Assembly: GCF_001584185.1 (NCBI RefSeq)
Contig: NZ_CP013234.1
Coordinates: 682,001-746,000, forward strand
Source: Collimonas pratensis
Lineage (GTDB): Bacteria; Pseudomonadota; Gammaproteobacteria; Burkholderiales; Burkholderiaceae_D
DNA length: 64,000 nt
Direction: 5' to 3'
Shown here: piece by piece, positions 18,765 to 29,750 of the stretch
How the letters are laid out: every line of letters starts with the position of its first letter
Position numbering within the stretch: the stretch's first letter is position 1
Translations under genes and position numbers: made by a program
Notes under the pieces: model-generated
Database searches by the model: none
What the model was told of the DNA's origin: nothing
What the model saw: the letters and a program-made list of their open reading frames with translations, nothing else

Positions 18765-19811
18765 CTAGGTCGGCAGCCGGGCTGCCAGGTCGGATAAGGA
18801 GAGCCGCTGATGGCCGTCGCGGCCATTGACGGTTACGGCGGCGAACAGGGCGTTGACGATGGCTTGCTCGGTGCTGTCGGCCACCGCTTCAAACAGCGGG
18901 TCGAGCAGGCTGTCATGCAGGCATGCCGTCTGGCGCAAGGCTTCCTGCGGGCGATAGGGTATGGTCTGGGCAGTGGAAAACGCCAGCGCCAGGTCGCCGC
19001 TGCCGTGGCCGTAGATCGAGCCGGTACGGCCCAGGCCGATGCCGCAGCGGGTCGCCAGCCGTCCCAGCTGGCGTGCATCCAGCGGCGCATCGGTGGCGAT
19101 GATCATGATGATGGAACCCATCTCAGGCGCCTCGCCAGGCGGCTGGCGCAGCGCCAGCAGTTGCGGGCCGAGTTGTTGTCCAAGCTGCCGGCCAGCCAGG
19201 GTCAGGGCCGGCAGCTTGCCGAAATTGGACAGCACCAGCGCGCCCACGCAGTACTGCTTGCCGCCGATCTTGGCATAGCGCGATGCGGAACCGATGCCGC
19301 CCTTGAGATCGAAGCTGGACATGCCGCGGCCGGCGCCGACTGCGCCTTGGGCAAATTCGGCTGCCGCGCTGTCCAGCGCCTGCCGATAGTGCGAGGCCGT
19401 GACCGCCATGGCCTGGATATCGTTCAGGTAACCGTCATTGCATTCGAACACCAGCGGATTGATGGTAGGATCGCTGCGGCCGATTTCCGGATTGCTGTCG
19501 ATGGCGGAGCGGATCTGCGCGGTTGCCACGGCGCCGACCGAGAGCGTATTGGTCAGCGCGATAGGCGTCTCCAGCACGCCCAGTTCCTGCAGCTGCAGCA
19601 GGCCGATGCTTTTGCCGAAGCCGTTGAATACGGTCGCTGCCGCCGGTAGCTTGTCGCGGAATGGATCGCCACCGTGCGGCCGGATTACCGTCACGCCGGT
19701 CTGGATCGCATCCTGCGTCAGCGTGGCGTGGCCAACCGTGACACCGGCAACATCGCTGATGGCATTGAGCGGGCCCGACGGCAATCTGCCGATGTGGGGT
19801 AAGGTCAGCAT
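18765..19811 (-). CDS. P1-family aminopeptidase (DmpA/BapA-like, S58)
   Basis: Ntn-type self-cleaving aminopeptidase, 348 residues from ATG 19811. Family members DmpA and BapA remove N-terminal D-amino acids or beta-amino acids. The sequence opens with ISDVAGVTVGHAT, then GVTVIRPH, a clear family signature. The predicted self-cleavage site is Gly232-Ser233 in MGSIIMIIATDAP, matching the Gly-Ser of DmpA. There is no signal peptide, so it acts on imported peptides. Its ATG shares one base with the gsiD stop (TGATG), so it is translated with the transporter. Confidence 0.9.
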   Translation of the reverse strand: MLTLPHIGRLPSGPLNAISDVAGVTVGHATLTQDAIQTGVTVIRPHGGDPFRDKLPAAATVFNGFGKSIGLLQLQELGVLETPIALTNTLSVGAVATAQIRSAIDSNPEIGRSDPTINPLVFECNDGYLNDIQAMAVTASHYRQALDSAAAEFAQGAVGAGRGMSSFDLKGGIGSASRYAKIGGKQYCVGALVLSNFGKLPALTLAGRQLGQQLGPQLLALRQPPGEAPEMGSIIMIIATDAPLDARQLGRLATRCGIGLGRTGSIYGHGSGDLALAFSTAQTIPYRPQEALRQTACLHDSLLDPLFEAVADSTEQAIVNALFAAVTVNGRDGHQRLSLSDLAARLPT

Positions 19812-20740
19812 CAGCGGCGGTCGATCTTCGGATCCAGGGCGTCGCGCAAGCCGTCGCCGAGGAGATTGAACGCCAGCACGGTCAGGAAGATCGCCAGGCT
19901 GGGGAAAATTGCAATATGCGGCGCTGTCATCATGTCGGAGCGCGCTTCGTTCAGCATCGCGCCCCATTCCGGCATCGGCGGCTGTGCGCCCATGCCGAGG
20001 AAGGAGAGGCCGGCGGCAGTGATGATGGAAGTGCCGATACGCATGGTGAAATACACCACCACGCCGGAAATCGTGCCGGGGAAAATATGGCGCAGGATGA
20101 TGGTGAAGTCGTTGGCGCCAATGCTGCGCACCGCTTCGATGAAGGTCAGGTGCTTCAGCGCCAGAGTGTTGCCGCGCACCAGGCGGGCGAAAGTCGGGAT
20201 GCTGAAGATCGCCACGGCAAAGATCACGTTGCTCATGCCGCTGCCGAGGATCGCCACGATGCCGATCGCCAGCAAGATGCCGGGGAAGGCGAACAGGACG
20301 TCGCAGATGCGCATGATGATGCGGTCGGCCCAGCCTTCGTAATAGCCGGCGACCAGGCCGGCCAGGGTGCCGATCACGGCGCCTACCGCCACCGAGAGGA
20401 AACCGGCGGTCAGCGAAATCCGCGTGCCCATCAGGATGCGGCTGAAAATGTCGCGCCCCAGCGAATCGACCCCGAACCAGTGCGCCAGCGACGGCGCGGC
20501 GTTGAGGGCGTCATAGTCGAAATAGTTTTCGGCGTCGTAAGGCGCTATCCAGGGCGCGGCGATCGCCACCACGATCAGGAACAGCACGAAGCAACCGGCG
20601 GCGACCGCCAGGTGCTGCTTCTTGAACTTGCGCCAGAACTCGCTCCAGGGCGTACGTACGCTGCTCGGCAGCGGTGCGGCCGAGGTTGCTGCAGGCGTGG
20701 CTGCGACAGGATTGGATGGCGTCGACACGGGCGGCCTCAC
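19811..20740 (-). CDS. gsiD: Peptide ABC transporter permease (GsiD/DppC type)
   Basis: Inner membrane permease of 309 residues. The N-terminal 40 residues are Pro/Ala-rich, followed by a membrane segment ([20 protein letters not shown]) and the DppC-type motif [29 protein letters not shown]. The permease EAA loop appears as [21 protein letters not shown] near residue 205. The start is a GTG (20738-20740) overlapping the gsiC stop. The role is import of glutathione or other short peptides with GsiA, GsiB and GsiC. Confidence 0.93.
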   Translation of the reverse strand: MRPPVSTPSNPVAATPAATSAAPLPSSVRTPWSEFWRKFKKQHLAVAAGCFVLFLIVVAIAAPWIAPYDAENYFDYDALNAAPSLAHWFGVDSLGRDIFSRILMGTRISLTAGFLSVAVGAVIGTLAGLVAGYYEGWADRIIMRICDVLFAFPGILLAIGIVAILGSGMSNVIFAVAIFSIPTFARLVRGNTLALKHLTFIEAVRSIGANDFTIILRHIFPGTISGVVVYFTMRIGTSIITAAGLSFLGMGAQPPMPEWGAMLNEARSDMMTAPHIAIFPSLAIFLTVLAFNLLGDGLRDALDPKIDRR

Positions 20741-21657
20741 TTGTAACGGATGCTAGGGTTGATGACGGCGTACAGCACGTCAACTACCAGGTTGATGAAA
20801 ATGAATTCCAGCGAGAACAGCAGGATCTCGGCCTGGATGATCGGGTAATCGCGCATTTCGACAGCGTCGATCAGCAAGCGCCCCATGCCCGGCCAGTTGA
20901 ATACTTTCTCCACCAGGATGGAGCCGCCCAGCAGGAAGCCGAACTGCAGGCCCATCATGGTCACCACCGGAATCAGTGAATTGCGCAGGCAGTGCTTGAG
21001 CACCACCACGGTTTCCGACAAGCCTTTGGCGCGCGCGGTGCGCACAAAATCCTCATGCAGGATTTCCACGAAGGAGGAGCGGGTAAAGCGCGCCATCACG
21101 GCGGCTACCGCGGCGCCCAGCGCCAGCGACGGCAGGATATAGTGGCGCCAGCTGTCGGCGCCGATGGTCGGCAGCCAGCCCAGTTTGACGGAGAACAGTT
21201 CCATCAGCAGCATGCCCAGCGCAAACGATGGAAAGGAAATACCCGATACGGCCAGCGTCATGCCGAGCCGGTCCGGCCACTGGTTGCGCCAGACGGCGGA
21301 AGCAATGCCAATGACCAGGCCGAACAGCACCGCCCATACCATGCTGGTGATGGTGAGCCAGAAGGTGGGCCAGAAGCGTTCTGCAATCTCAGTGCTGACC
21401 GGGCGCTTGCTGCTCAGGGAGATGCCGAAATCGCCACGCAGGGCCTTGCTGAAATAGTTGACGAACTGCTGCGGCAGCGGCTTGTCCAGGCCCAGGTCCT
21501 TGCGGATCAGTTCCACGGTCTGCTGATCAGCCTCGGGGCCGGCCACCAGCCGGGCCGGATCGCCCGGCAGCAGATGGACAAACAGGAACACCACCACTGC
21601 GACGATCAGCAAGGTTGGTATCAGGCCCATCAGGCGTTTTAGTACGTAAGGAAACAT
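20737..21657 (-). CDS. gsiC: Peptide ABC transporter permease (GsiC/DppB type)
   Basis: Inner membrane permease of 306 residues with the DppB-type start [24 protein letters not shown]. It then has [12 protein letters not shown] and a cytoplasmic loop [18 protein letters not shown] that contacts the ATPase. It is coupled to gsiD by a GTGA overlap. It is separated from gsiB by 265 bases that contain a large hairpin (21807-21877), an unusual gap within an otherwise tight operon. Confidence 0.93.
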   Translation of the reverse strand: MFPYVLKRLMGLIPTLLIVAVVVFLFVHLLPGDPARLVAGPEADQQTVELIRKDLGLDKPLPQQFVNYFSKALRGDFGISLSSKRPVSTEIAERFWPTFWLTITSMVWAVLFGLVIGIASAVWRNQWPDRLGMTLAVSGISFPSFALGMLLMELFSVKLGWLPTIGADSWRHYILPSLALGAAVAAVMARFTRSSFVEILHEDFVRTARAKGLSETVVVLKHCLRNSLIPVVTMMGLQFGFLLGGSILVEKVFNWPGMGRLLIDAVEMRDYPIIQAEILLFSLEFIFINLVVDVLYAVINPSIRYK

Positions 21658-21806
21658 GGCATGCTCTGGTTGACTGCTCGGTTGTTACGGAATGCAGGCC
21701 GGGCAGCAACAGCCCGGCCTGCGGGTACTACCAGTGATTACTTACTTGCTTGTTCAGACGTCTCTGTGGATAAAGGAGAAGGCTATCGCGCGTGGCTTGC
21801 CAAGAA

Positions 21807-21877
21807 GTAGGGTGGGCACGCTTTTGTGCCCACGCGGATACTGCCACAGCGTGGGCACAAAAGCGTGCCCACCCTAC
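21807..21877. repeat. Perfect 29-bp inverted repeat inside the peptide operon
   Basis: Arms 21807-21835 and 21849-21877 are exact complements (left arm begins GTAGGGTGGGCACGC) with a 13-base loop. It lies between gsiB and gsiC on the transcribed strand of the operon. A hairpin this strong could stop most transcripts or protect the gsiB end of the mRNA, giving more binding protein than permease. It also looks like a dispersed repeat; a decayed relative is at 28242-28268. Confidence 0.85.
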
Positions 21878-21922
21878 ACACCGATGCATTTTCTGCACCC
21901 ACAGAAAAGCCTGATGAATCAT

Positions 21923-23488
21923 TTATTTCAACTCGATTTCATCGAAGTTGAACGAACCGTCAGGCATGACATACACGCCTTTCAGGTTCTTGCTACGCGC
22001 ATACAGCAGCTTTTCCGTCACCAGGAAAGCCCAAGGCGCGTCTTTCCAGATTTCCGTCTGCGCGTCTTTGTAGAGCGTGGTCTTCTCCGCGCGGTCGGTG
22101 GTGGTCAGGGCCTTGGCGATATCGGCGTCGACCTTGTCGCTCTTGTAGTAAGCGGTATTGAACAGCTTGGGCGGGAACGACTCCGACGCCAGCAGGGGAC
22201 GCAGGCCCCAGTCGGCTTCACCGGTCGAGGACGACCAGCCGGTGTAGTAGATGCGGACCGGCGCATTGGCAGGAACCGGCGCGCTTTCCACTTTCTCGAC
22301 CCGTTGGCCGGCTTCCAGCGCCGTTACCTTGGCCTTGATGCCGACCTGCGCCAGCTGCTGCTGCACGAACTGGATGACTTTCTGTGCGGTGGTGTTGTTA
22401 TAGGCCGACCACAATTCGGTTTCAAAACCGTTCGGATAGCCCGCTTCCGTCAGCAACTGCTTGGCTTTCTTCGGATCGTAAGGCCATGGCCCGGTCTTCA
22501 ATGCATAGTCGACGCCCTGCGGCAGCACGCCATCCTGCGGCATGGCGTAGCCGGCGAAGGCGACCTTGACCAGCGCGTCCTTGTTGATCGCGTAATTGAT
22601 CGCTTGCCGCACCTTCGGATTGTCGAAAGGTTTTTGCAGCATATTCATCGAGAGGTAGCGCTGGATGATGGAGGGCGACGAAATCAGGTCCAGGTTCGGT
22701 TTGCTTTTCAGCAGTTCGGCTTGCTCGTAAGGGAGTGGGAAGGCAAACTGCGCCTCGCCGGTTTGCATGACGGCGCTGCGGGTATTGTTGTCGACCACCG
22801 GCTTCCAGGTGATGCTGTCGACCTTCGGATAGCCCTTTTTCCAGTAGCCGTCGAATTTCACGACTTTCATGTAGTCGGTCTGCTTCCATTCGACAAACTT
22901 GAACGGGCCGGTGCCGACCGGATGAAAGCCGATGTCCTTGTTGCCATACTGTTTCAGCGCGGTCGGTGAAATCATCGCCGCGGAAGAGTGCGCCAGCGTG
23001 TTGATGAATGGCGAGAACGGTTCTTTCAAGGTGATCTTGACTTCGTAGTCGTTGACTACGTCAATCTTGGCGATGCGGTTGAACAGGTTGAAGCGCTTGA
23101 GCTTGTTGTCCGGATTGATGACGCGTTCCAGGTTGACCTTGACGGCGTCTGCCTTGAAATCGGTGCCGTCCTGGAACTTGACGCCCTTGCGCAAGCGGAT
23201 GGTGTACAGCAGGCCGTCCTTGCTGACTTCATAGCCGTCCGCCAGCACATTGACCAGTTTCAAGTCTTTGTCGAAGCCGAACAAACCTTGGTAGAAGGAC
23301 TTGATCGCGGCTTGCGACAGGGTGTCGTTGCTGTCGTAAGGATCGAGCGTGGTGAAGGTCGAAGCGACCGCCAGCGTGACGTCCTTGGCGGCGAAAGCGT
23401 GGCCGGCGGCGAATTGCGCCGTCAGTGCAACTGCGGTGCTGGCGACGATCTTGCCGAAATGATTACCGAAGTGTCGAGTAGTGCGCAT
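21923..23488 (-). CDS. gsiB: Peptide/glutathione ABC transporter substrate-binding protein (GsiB-like)
   Basis: Periplasmic binding protein of family 5 (DppA/OppA/GsiB fold), 521 residues. The signal peptide is about residues 1-33 (basic start [13 protein letters not shown], hydrophobic core, AGHAFA cleavage region). The mature protein starts [19 protein letters not shown], and the conserved [15 protein letters not shown] is near residue 200. It lies between gsiA and gsiC as in the E. coli gsi operon. Ligand preference (glutathione, isoaspartyl or D-peptides) cannot be read. Confidence 0.92.
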   Translation of the reverse strand: MRTTRHFGNHFGKIVASTAVALTAQFAAGHAFAAKDVTLAVASTFTTLDPYDSNDTLSQAAIKSFYQGLFGFDKDLKLVNVLADGYEVSKDGLLYTIRLRKGVKFQDGTDFKADAVKVNLERVINPDNKLKRFNLFNRIAKIDVVNDYEVKITLKEPFSPFINTLAHSSAAMISPTALKQYGNKDIGFHPVGTGPFKFVEWKQTDYMKVVKFDGYWKKGYPKVDSITWKPVVDNNTRSAVMQTGEAQFAFPLPYEQAELLKSKPNLDLISSPSIIQRYLSMNMLQKPFDNPKVRQAINYAINKDALVKVAFAGYAMPQDGVLPQGVDYALKTGPWPYDPKKAKQLLTEAGYPNGFETELWSAYNNTTAQKVIQFVQQQLAQVGIKAKVTALEAGQRVEKVESAPVPANAPVRIYYTGWSSSTGEADWGLRPLLASESFPPKLFNTAYYKSDKVDADIAKALTTTDRAEKTTLYKDAQTEIWKDAPWAFLVTEKLLYARSKNLKGVYVMPDGSFNFDEIELK

Positions 23489-23561
23489 GTGTTACTCCCC
23501 TGGATCAAAAAGTCATTGAAGACAAACAAACAGATAAAGCAAAGAAACGCTTATTTATGAC

Positions 23562-25447
<1,886 letters not shown>

Positions 25448-25451
<4 letters not shown>

Positions 25452-26440
25452 TTGTAAATGGCGGTGACCACAGGCGCGCCGACCCTGGCGTAGCCGCGAT
25501 ACATGCCTTCGGTATTGAACGGCAGCGCCATGTTGCCTTCGGCATCGATGGCGATCAGGCCGCCGCGGCCCTGGTAACGCGGCAGCAGATCCATCACGAC
25601 GTGCTGCGCGGCGTCCTGCAGCGACTGTCCGGCGTACTCCATGCGCGCCGAAATATCGTAGGCGGCTACCGTACGCATGAACGCCTCGCCGGTGCCGGTC
25701 GCGGAAATCGCGGCGCTGCGGTTGTTGGCATAGCAGCCGGCGCCGATCAGCGGCGAATCGCCGACGCGGCCGACGCGCTTGTTGGTGATGCCGCCGGTGG
25801 AAGTGGCGGCAGCCAGGTTGCCGTGCAGGTCGAGGGCTACCGCGCCGACCGTGCCGAACTTGTTGTCCGGATCGATTGGGGCGATTTCTGTAGCGGCCTG
25901 GCTGGCGGCGTCGTGGTCGAGTAGCAGCATGCCTTCCTGCTTGCGCGCACGCAGCCATTGCGCGTGGCGCGCTTCGGTATGAAAGTATTCGGGTTCGACC
26001 AGTTCGGCGCCATGTTGGGCGACGAATTCTTCCGCGCCGGCGCCTACCAGCAAGATGTGTTCGCTGTGTTCCATCACGGCGCGTGCCGCCAGTATCGGGT
26101 TGCGCACGTGGGCAACATTGGCGACCGCACCGGCGCCGAGCGTGGCGCCATCCATGATCGCGGCGTCTAGTTCATGCGTGCCGGCGTGGGTGTAGACCGC
26201 ACCCTTGCCGGCGTTGAACAGCGGGCAGTCTTCCAGCATGCTGACTGCCTTGGCGACGGCGTCCAGTGCGCTGCCGCCGGCAGCCAGGATGGCCTGGCCG
26301 GCGTTCAGGATCTCGCTCAGGGCATCGTGATAGGCCTTTTCCTGCGCGCTGTTCATGGCGCTGCGCAAGATGGTGCCGGCGCCGCCGTGGATGGCGATGA
26401 CGGCTTTGCTGTCTGATGACGTAGATGAGGAAGTAGACAC
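25448..26440 (-). CDS. iaaA: Isoaspartyl peptidase/L-asparaginase (IaaA)
   Basis: Ntn-hydrolase that cleaves isoaspartyl dipeptides and asparagine, 330 residues. The precursor is predicted to self-cleave before Thr197 in [10 protein letters not shown], leaving the catalytic Thr at the new N-terminus. Downstream [21 protein letters not shown] is the classical family motif. The start is probably GTG (26438-26440), two bases after the rpiR stop; the first nine residues are Ser/Thr-rich and a later start cannot be excluded. As in E. coli (iaaA-gsiABCD), it heads the transporter genes. Confidence 0.94.
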
Positions 26441-26441
26441 G

Positions 26442-27395
26442 TTATTTCGCTTTCGCTGCAGATTTGATGATGGCGGTTTTGCTGTTCTTGTTCTTTGGCG
26501 TGCTGATGCCGTCGGCGTGATAGAGCCAGGGCAGCACCGCCTCGGTCATTTTCGAGGCGGCGTGCACCGAACGGTTGGCGCGATGCGCGACGGCGTCGCA
26601 CACTGCCTGGATCAGGGACAGCGCGGCGGCGTCCGAGGTCGGCGACAACTGTCTTTCGGTTTGCGCATACAAGGTGACATCCGCCAGCGGCACCAGCGGC
26701 GAGGTCGGGCTGTCGGTAAATGCCAGCACTTGGGCGGCGCGCTCCTTGGCGCGGGTGGCCAGCGTGACGGTATCGGTGACATAGCGCGGGTAAGCCAGTG
26801 CGATCACCAGGTCGCGCTGGTCCAGCTTGAAGAACTGGCGGCTGGCTTGCGACGGGCCGCCGGGGCCGGCCACCGACTGCACCGTGCGGCAATACGGTTC
26901 CAGCGCATGGGCCATGATGCCGGCTAAAAAGGCGCTGGCGCCGAAGCCGAGGATGAAGATGCGTTCCGCATTCAGGATCATCCTGACGGCCTGGTCACAC
27001 TGGGCGGGAGACAGGGCGCGGCGGGTGGCTTCCAGGTTTTGCATGTCGGCGCTGAGCGCGGCGGCGACGATTTCAGCGCTGCTGGCGGGACGCTGTACCT
27101 GGTCGCGCAGTTTTTCCACCGGCGCCAGGGAAGAAGCAAAGTCCAGCACCAGCGCGGCGCGGAAGGCCGGGTAGCCGTCGAACGAGAGCGCATGGGCGAA
27201 GCGGTTGGCGGTCGCCAGGGAGATGCCGACCACGTCGGCCAGTTCGTCGATGGTCATGGTGGCGGCGCGAAACACGTTCGCCAGGACGTAGTCAGCCGCC
27301 TTGCGATGCGCTTTCGAGAGCTCCGGATAGGCCTTGCCTATACGTGCGGCAACTGCACTTTCGCGTTGCCATGCTGTGACTGCGGCGTGTTGCAC
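26442..27395 (-). CDS. RpiR/MurR-family transcriptional regulator with SIS domain
   Basis: Regulator of 317 residues: N-terminal HTH_6 domain (YVLANVFRAATMTIDELADVV... LATANRFAHALSFDGY, about 35-85) and a C-terminal SIS domain (~125-265) with FILGFGASAFLAGIMAH. SIS domains normally bind phosphosugars, and many RpiR proteins respond to cell-wall sugars such as MurNAc-6-phosphate. Here the gene leads a peptide-scavenging operon, so a muropeptide-linked signal is plausible but unproven. The C-terminal 25 residues are Lys/Asn-rich. Start ATG 27395 lies 34 bases downstream of an almost perfect palindrome. Confidence 0.92.
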   Translation of the reverse strand: MQHAAVTAWQRESAVAARIGKAYPELSKAHRKAADYVLANVFRAATMTIDELADVVGISLATANRFAHALSFDGYPAFRAALVLDFASSLAPVEKLRDQVQRPASSAEIVAAALSADMQNLEATRRALSPAQCDQAVRMILNAERIFILGFGASAFLAGIMAHALEPYCRTVQSVAGPGGPSQASRQFFKLDQRDLVIALAYPRYVTDTVTLATRAKERAAQVLAFTDSPTSPLVPLADVTLYAQTERQLSPTSDAAALSLIQAVCDAVAHRANRSVHAASKMTEAVLPWLYHADGISTPKNKNSKTAIIKSAAKAK

Positions 27396-27428
27396 TGGCT
27401 ATCCCCGGTGATTGTTTTTTATAATTTG

Positions 27429-27444
27429 TGTAAATATATTTTCA
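27429..27444. promoter_or_regulatory. Near-perfect palindrome upstream of rpiR, candidate operator
   Basis: TGTAAATATATTTTCA is symmetric except for one base pair and lies 34 bases upstream of the rpiR start. RpiR-type proteins bind AT-rich palindromes, so autoregulation of the operon is a reasonable guess. The core is similar to the palindrome at 9963-9980 (AAATATATTT), which may be chance in AT-rich promoter DNA. Confidence 0.5.
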
Positions 27445-27730
27445 TTTTCTCTGCAAGTAAAGGAAATTTATTTTCTTTTTTTGGATGTGTATTTTGTAGC
27501 ATCGAATCTGTGCGCATGTGGTGCAGGCACAGCCCGCAGCTGTTGCAGGAATGCGGCTTTGCACCATTTTTGTTATGCGTTTGTCCGCAATGGTGCGCCT
27601 GGATCTGGCTGAAGAAAAGAGGGAATTTTGTCGGTGGCAGGCGCGTAGTGGCGATGGCAACGCAGAGATAGTTGCTTGCGTGTATTCTTCTTGGCACGCG
27701 TCTCGCGGCACAATTTATTCGGAGAAAAGA
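27445..27730. other. Gene-free divergent region between rpiR and cupin gene
   Basis: AT-rich near rpiR (runs of TTTT and ATTTATTTTC), turning GC-rich after 27520. It must hold the promoters of rpiR (minus) and the cupin gene (plus). A long frame entering the cupin gene from 27518 has no ribosome site and unrelated sequence. Nothing else is recognisable. Confidence 0.5.
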
Positions 27731-28234
27731 ATGACTGAGAAAGTAGAAAGCTTGCGTCAGCACCTGATCCGCAACTTCAATACCGTCCCCACCACGCACG
27801 ACCTGCGTGCGCCTTTATATGATTCGCTTTGCGCGCGCCTGGCGACCGGCACGGCGGCGCAGAAACTGGGCGCCAGCATCGATACCGTAGCGCCCGGCAA
27901 AATATCCTGCCCGTATCACTTCCATTACGCGCAAGAGGAAATGTTCATCATCCTGGAGGGCAGCGGTTCGCTGCGGGTGGCGGGAGAAATGCTGCCGCTG
28001 GTCAGCGGCGACATCATCTTCATCCCGCCCGGCCCGGAGTATCCGCACCAGATCGTGAATACCTCGGACCAGCCTTTGAAATATTTATCGGTCAGCACCA
28101 GGGAACAGCCCGAGGTATGCGAATACCCAGATTCCGGCAAGTTCCTGGCGACCGCGTCCGCCGGCGGCGAACGGGTCTTCGATGTGATCCAACGCGCTAA
28201 GAACGATCTGGACTATTGGGATGGCGAACCTTAA
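27731..28234 (+). CDS. Cupin-domain protein
   Basis: Single-domain cupin of 167 residues. Motif 1 reads PGKISCPYHFHYAQEEMF with the metal ligands His-x-His and Glu, followed by ILEGSG. Motif 2 is GDIIFIPPGPEYPHQIVN with the last His. A mononuclear metal site is therefore likely intact. The C-terminal part (REQPEVCEYPDSGKF ... DYWDGEP) resembles cupins annotated as mannose-6-phosphate isomerase-like proteins of unknown role. It stands alone with a GGAGA ribosome site, convergent with the symporter gene. Confidence 0.85.
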   Translation: MTEKVESLRQHLIRNFNTVPTTHDLRAPLYDSLCARLATGTAAQKLGASIDTVAPGKISCPYHFHYAQEEMFIILEGSGSLRVAGEMLPLVSGDIIFIPPGPEYPHQIVNTSDQPLKYLSVSTREQPEVCEYPDSGKFLATASAGGERVFDVIQRAKNDLDYWDGEP

Positions 28235-28241
28235 AAAATTC

Positions 28242-28268
28242 GCAGGGTGGGCAGCGCGCCTACCCTGC
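28242..28268. terminator. Hairpin between convergent cupin and symporter genes
   Basis: GCAGGGT (28242-28248) pairs with ACCCTGC (28262-28268); the loop contains GGGCAGCGCGCC. It lies in the 38-bp gap between two converging genes and could end transcription both ways, though no T-run follows. The sequence AGGGTGGGCA is related to the arms of the repeat at 21807-21877, so it may be a decayed copy. Confidence 0.5.
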
Positions 28269-28272
28269 CGGA

Positions 28273-29550
28273 TCAGGCAGCGGCGTTGCTGTTCTGGTCC
28301 AGGCCGACATCGCTGTTGGCCGCATTGTAGATGTCCAGGTCGAGCAAGCCTTCTTCCTTGGCCACCAGCACCGGCACCAGCATCTGCCCGGTGACGTTGG
28401 TCATGGTGCGCATCATGTCGAGGATGCGGTCGATCGCCACCAGGTAGCCGATGCCTTCCAGCGGCAGACCGGCCGAGCTCAGCACCAGCGTCACCATCAC
28501 GATCGCCGTGCCGGGCACGCCGGCGGTGCCGAATGAGCCGAGCACGGAAGCCAGCATGATGATGAAATACTGCGACATGTCCAGGTGCAGGCCGAAATAC
28601 TGCGCCACGAAAATCGAAGCGATGGCCGGGTAGATGGCGCCACAGCCGTCCATCTTGATGCTGGCGCCGAGCGGCACCGCGAACGCGGCATATTCCTGCT
28701 TGACGCCGAGGTTATGCACCACGCTGCGCAGGGCGATCGGCATGGAGGCAAAACTGGACGAGCTGGTGAACGCCACTTGCATGGCCGGGAAGGCGCCGCG
28801 GAAAAAGCGGATCGGATTCAAGCGGTGCGTCAGCAGCAGGCCGCCGTACACCACTACGATATGCAGCGCGCAAGCCAGGTACAGAGTGAAGACGAAATTC
28901 CCTAGCGGCAGCAGGCGCTCGAAACCGTAGGAGCCGACTAGCGCGGCGATCAGGCCGAAGGTGCCGAGCGGTGTCATTTCCAGCACGAAGCGAGTGATCT
29001 GGATCATGGCGCTGCTGGCTTCGCCCATCAGTTCGCGCACCTGCTTGACCTTGTCGCCCAGCTTGACCAGCGCCATGCCGAGCAGGGCGGCGAAGAAGAT
29101 CACTTGCAGGATCTTCCCTTCGGACAGCGCCTTGAACGGATTTGACGGCACCACGTCCAGCAATACCTGGATCGGAGTCGGCACTTCGCGCACGGTGTAA
29201 TCGGCAGCGATAGCCAGCTGGCCGAGGTTCTGGCCGGGATTGGTGAAGCTGGCGACGGCCAGGCCGACGCCGACCGCCAGCACGGCGGTGATGGCGAACC
29301 AGAGGAAGGTCTTGCCGCCCAGCGCCGCCACGCTCTTCATTCCATGCAGGCTGGAGATGCTGTTGGTGACGGCAAAAAACACCAGTGGCACGGCGATCAT
29401 CTTGATTAGCGTGACATACAGCTTGCCGAGCGGGCCGAACCAGGTTTCGGCCGGGGCGCCGACCAGCCAGCCGGCCAGCGCGCCCAGCAGGAAGCCGCCC
29501 AGTACGCGTTGCCAAAAGGGGATGCGGAACCAGAGAGAGAAAATGTTCAT
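28273..29550 (-). CDS. Dicarboxylate/amino acid:cation symporter (DAACS, GltP/DctA family)
   Basis: Secondary transporter of 425 residues from ATG 29550 (MNIFSLWFRIPFWQRVLGG). About eight membrane segments and two re-entrant loops are expected. The family serine-rich loop SSSFASMPIALRSV is near residue 275, followed by the PLGASIKMDGCGAIYP motif (substrate- and cation-binding region) and VPGTAIVMV near 355. C4-dicarboxylates, glutamate/aspartate or related acids are likely substrates. With the peptide operon close by, acidic amino acids are attractive, but this is only context. Confidence 0.9.
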   Translation of the reverse strand: MNIFSLWFRIPFWQRVLGGFLLGALAGWLVGAPAETWFGPLGKLYVTLIKMIAVPLVFFAVTNSISSLHGMKSVAALGGKTFLWFAITAVLAVGVGLAVASFTNPGQNLGQLAIAADYTVREVPTPIQVLLDVVPSNPFKALSEGKILQVIFFAALLGMALVKLGDKVKQVRELMGEASSAMIQITRFVLEMTPLGTFGLIAALVGSYGFERLLPLGNFVFTLYLACALHIVVVYGGLLLTHRLNPIRFFRGAFPAMQVAFTSSSSFASMPIALRSVVHNLGVKQEYAAFAVPLGASIKMDGCGAIYPAIASIFVAQYFGLHLDMSQYFIIMLASVLGSFGTAGVPGTAIVMVTLVLSSAGLPLEGIGYLVAIDRILDMMRTMTNVTGQMLVPVLVAKEEGLLDLDIYNAANSDVGLDQNSNAAA

Positions 29551-29694
29551 AGAGTAGTCACGGGAATATCGGCGCTGCGGGTCTTGCTGCAGCGCGTGGG
29601 GTAAACGGTGAGGTGACATGCCTTAAAACACGGCATGGACCGGATGACCCGAGAGTATCGGTGTTGGTAAGGATTGCGTCCAATATTTTTTCGC

Positions 29695-29747
29695 ATTATC
29701 TATATGCCGGATTGTTCTATTGACATCTGAATTGCATCATAGATAAT
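29695..29747. promoter_or_regulatory. 9-bp inverted repeat and possible plus-strand promoter
   Basis: ATTATCTAT (29695-29703) is repeated inverted as ATAGATAAT (29739-29747) between the symporter gene and the propeller gene, both on the minus strand. On the plus strand TTGACA (29720-29725) and GATAAT (29742-29747) are 16 bases apart, a good sigma-70 arrangement, but there is no plus-strand gene ahead. It would make RNA antisense to the propeller gene, or it may be chance. Confidence 0.35.
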
Positions 29748-29750
29748 TTT

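Noticed and set aside
19812..19967. Longer start for the P1 peptidase
   Set aside because: The added residues overlap gsiD and are unrelated; ATG 19811 gives the family N-terminus and couples to the gsiD stop.
25452..25958. N-terminal extension of GsiA over the iaaA gene
   Set aside because: The extra residues are Arg/His-rich shadow sequence of iaaA. ATG 25451 overlaps the iaaA stop and gives normal GsiA length.
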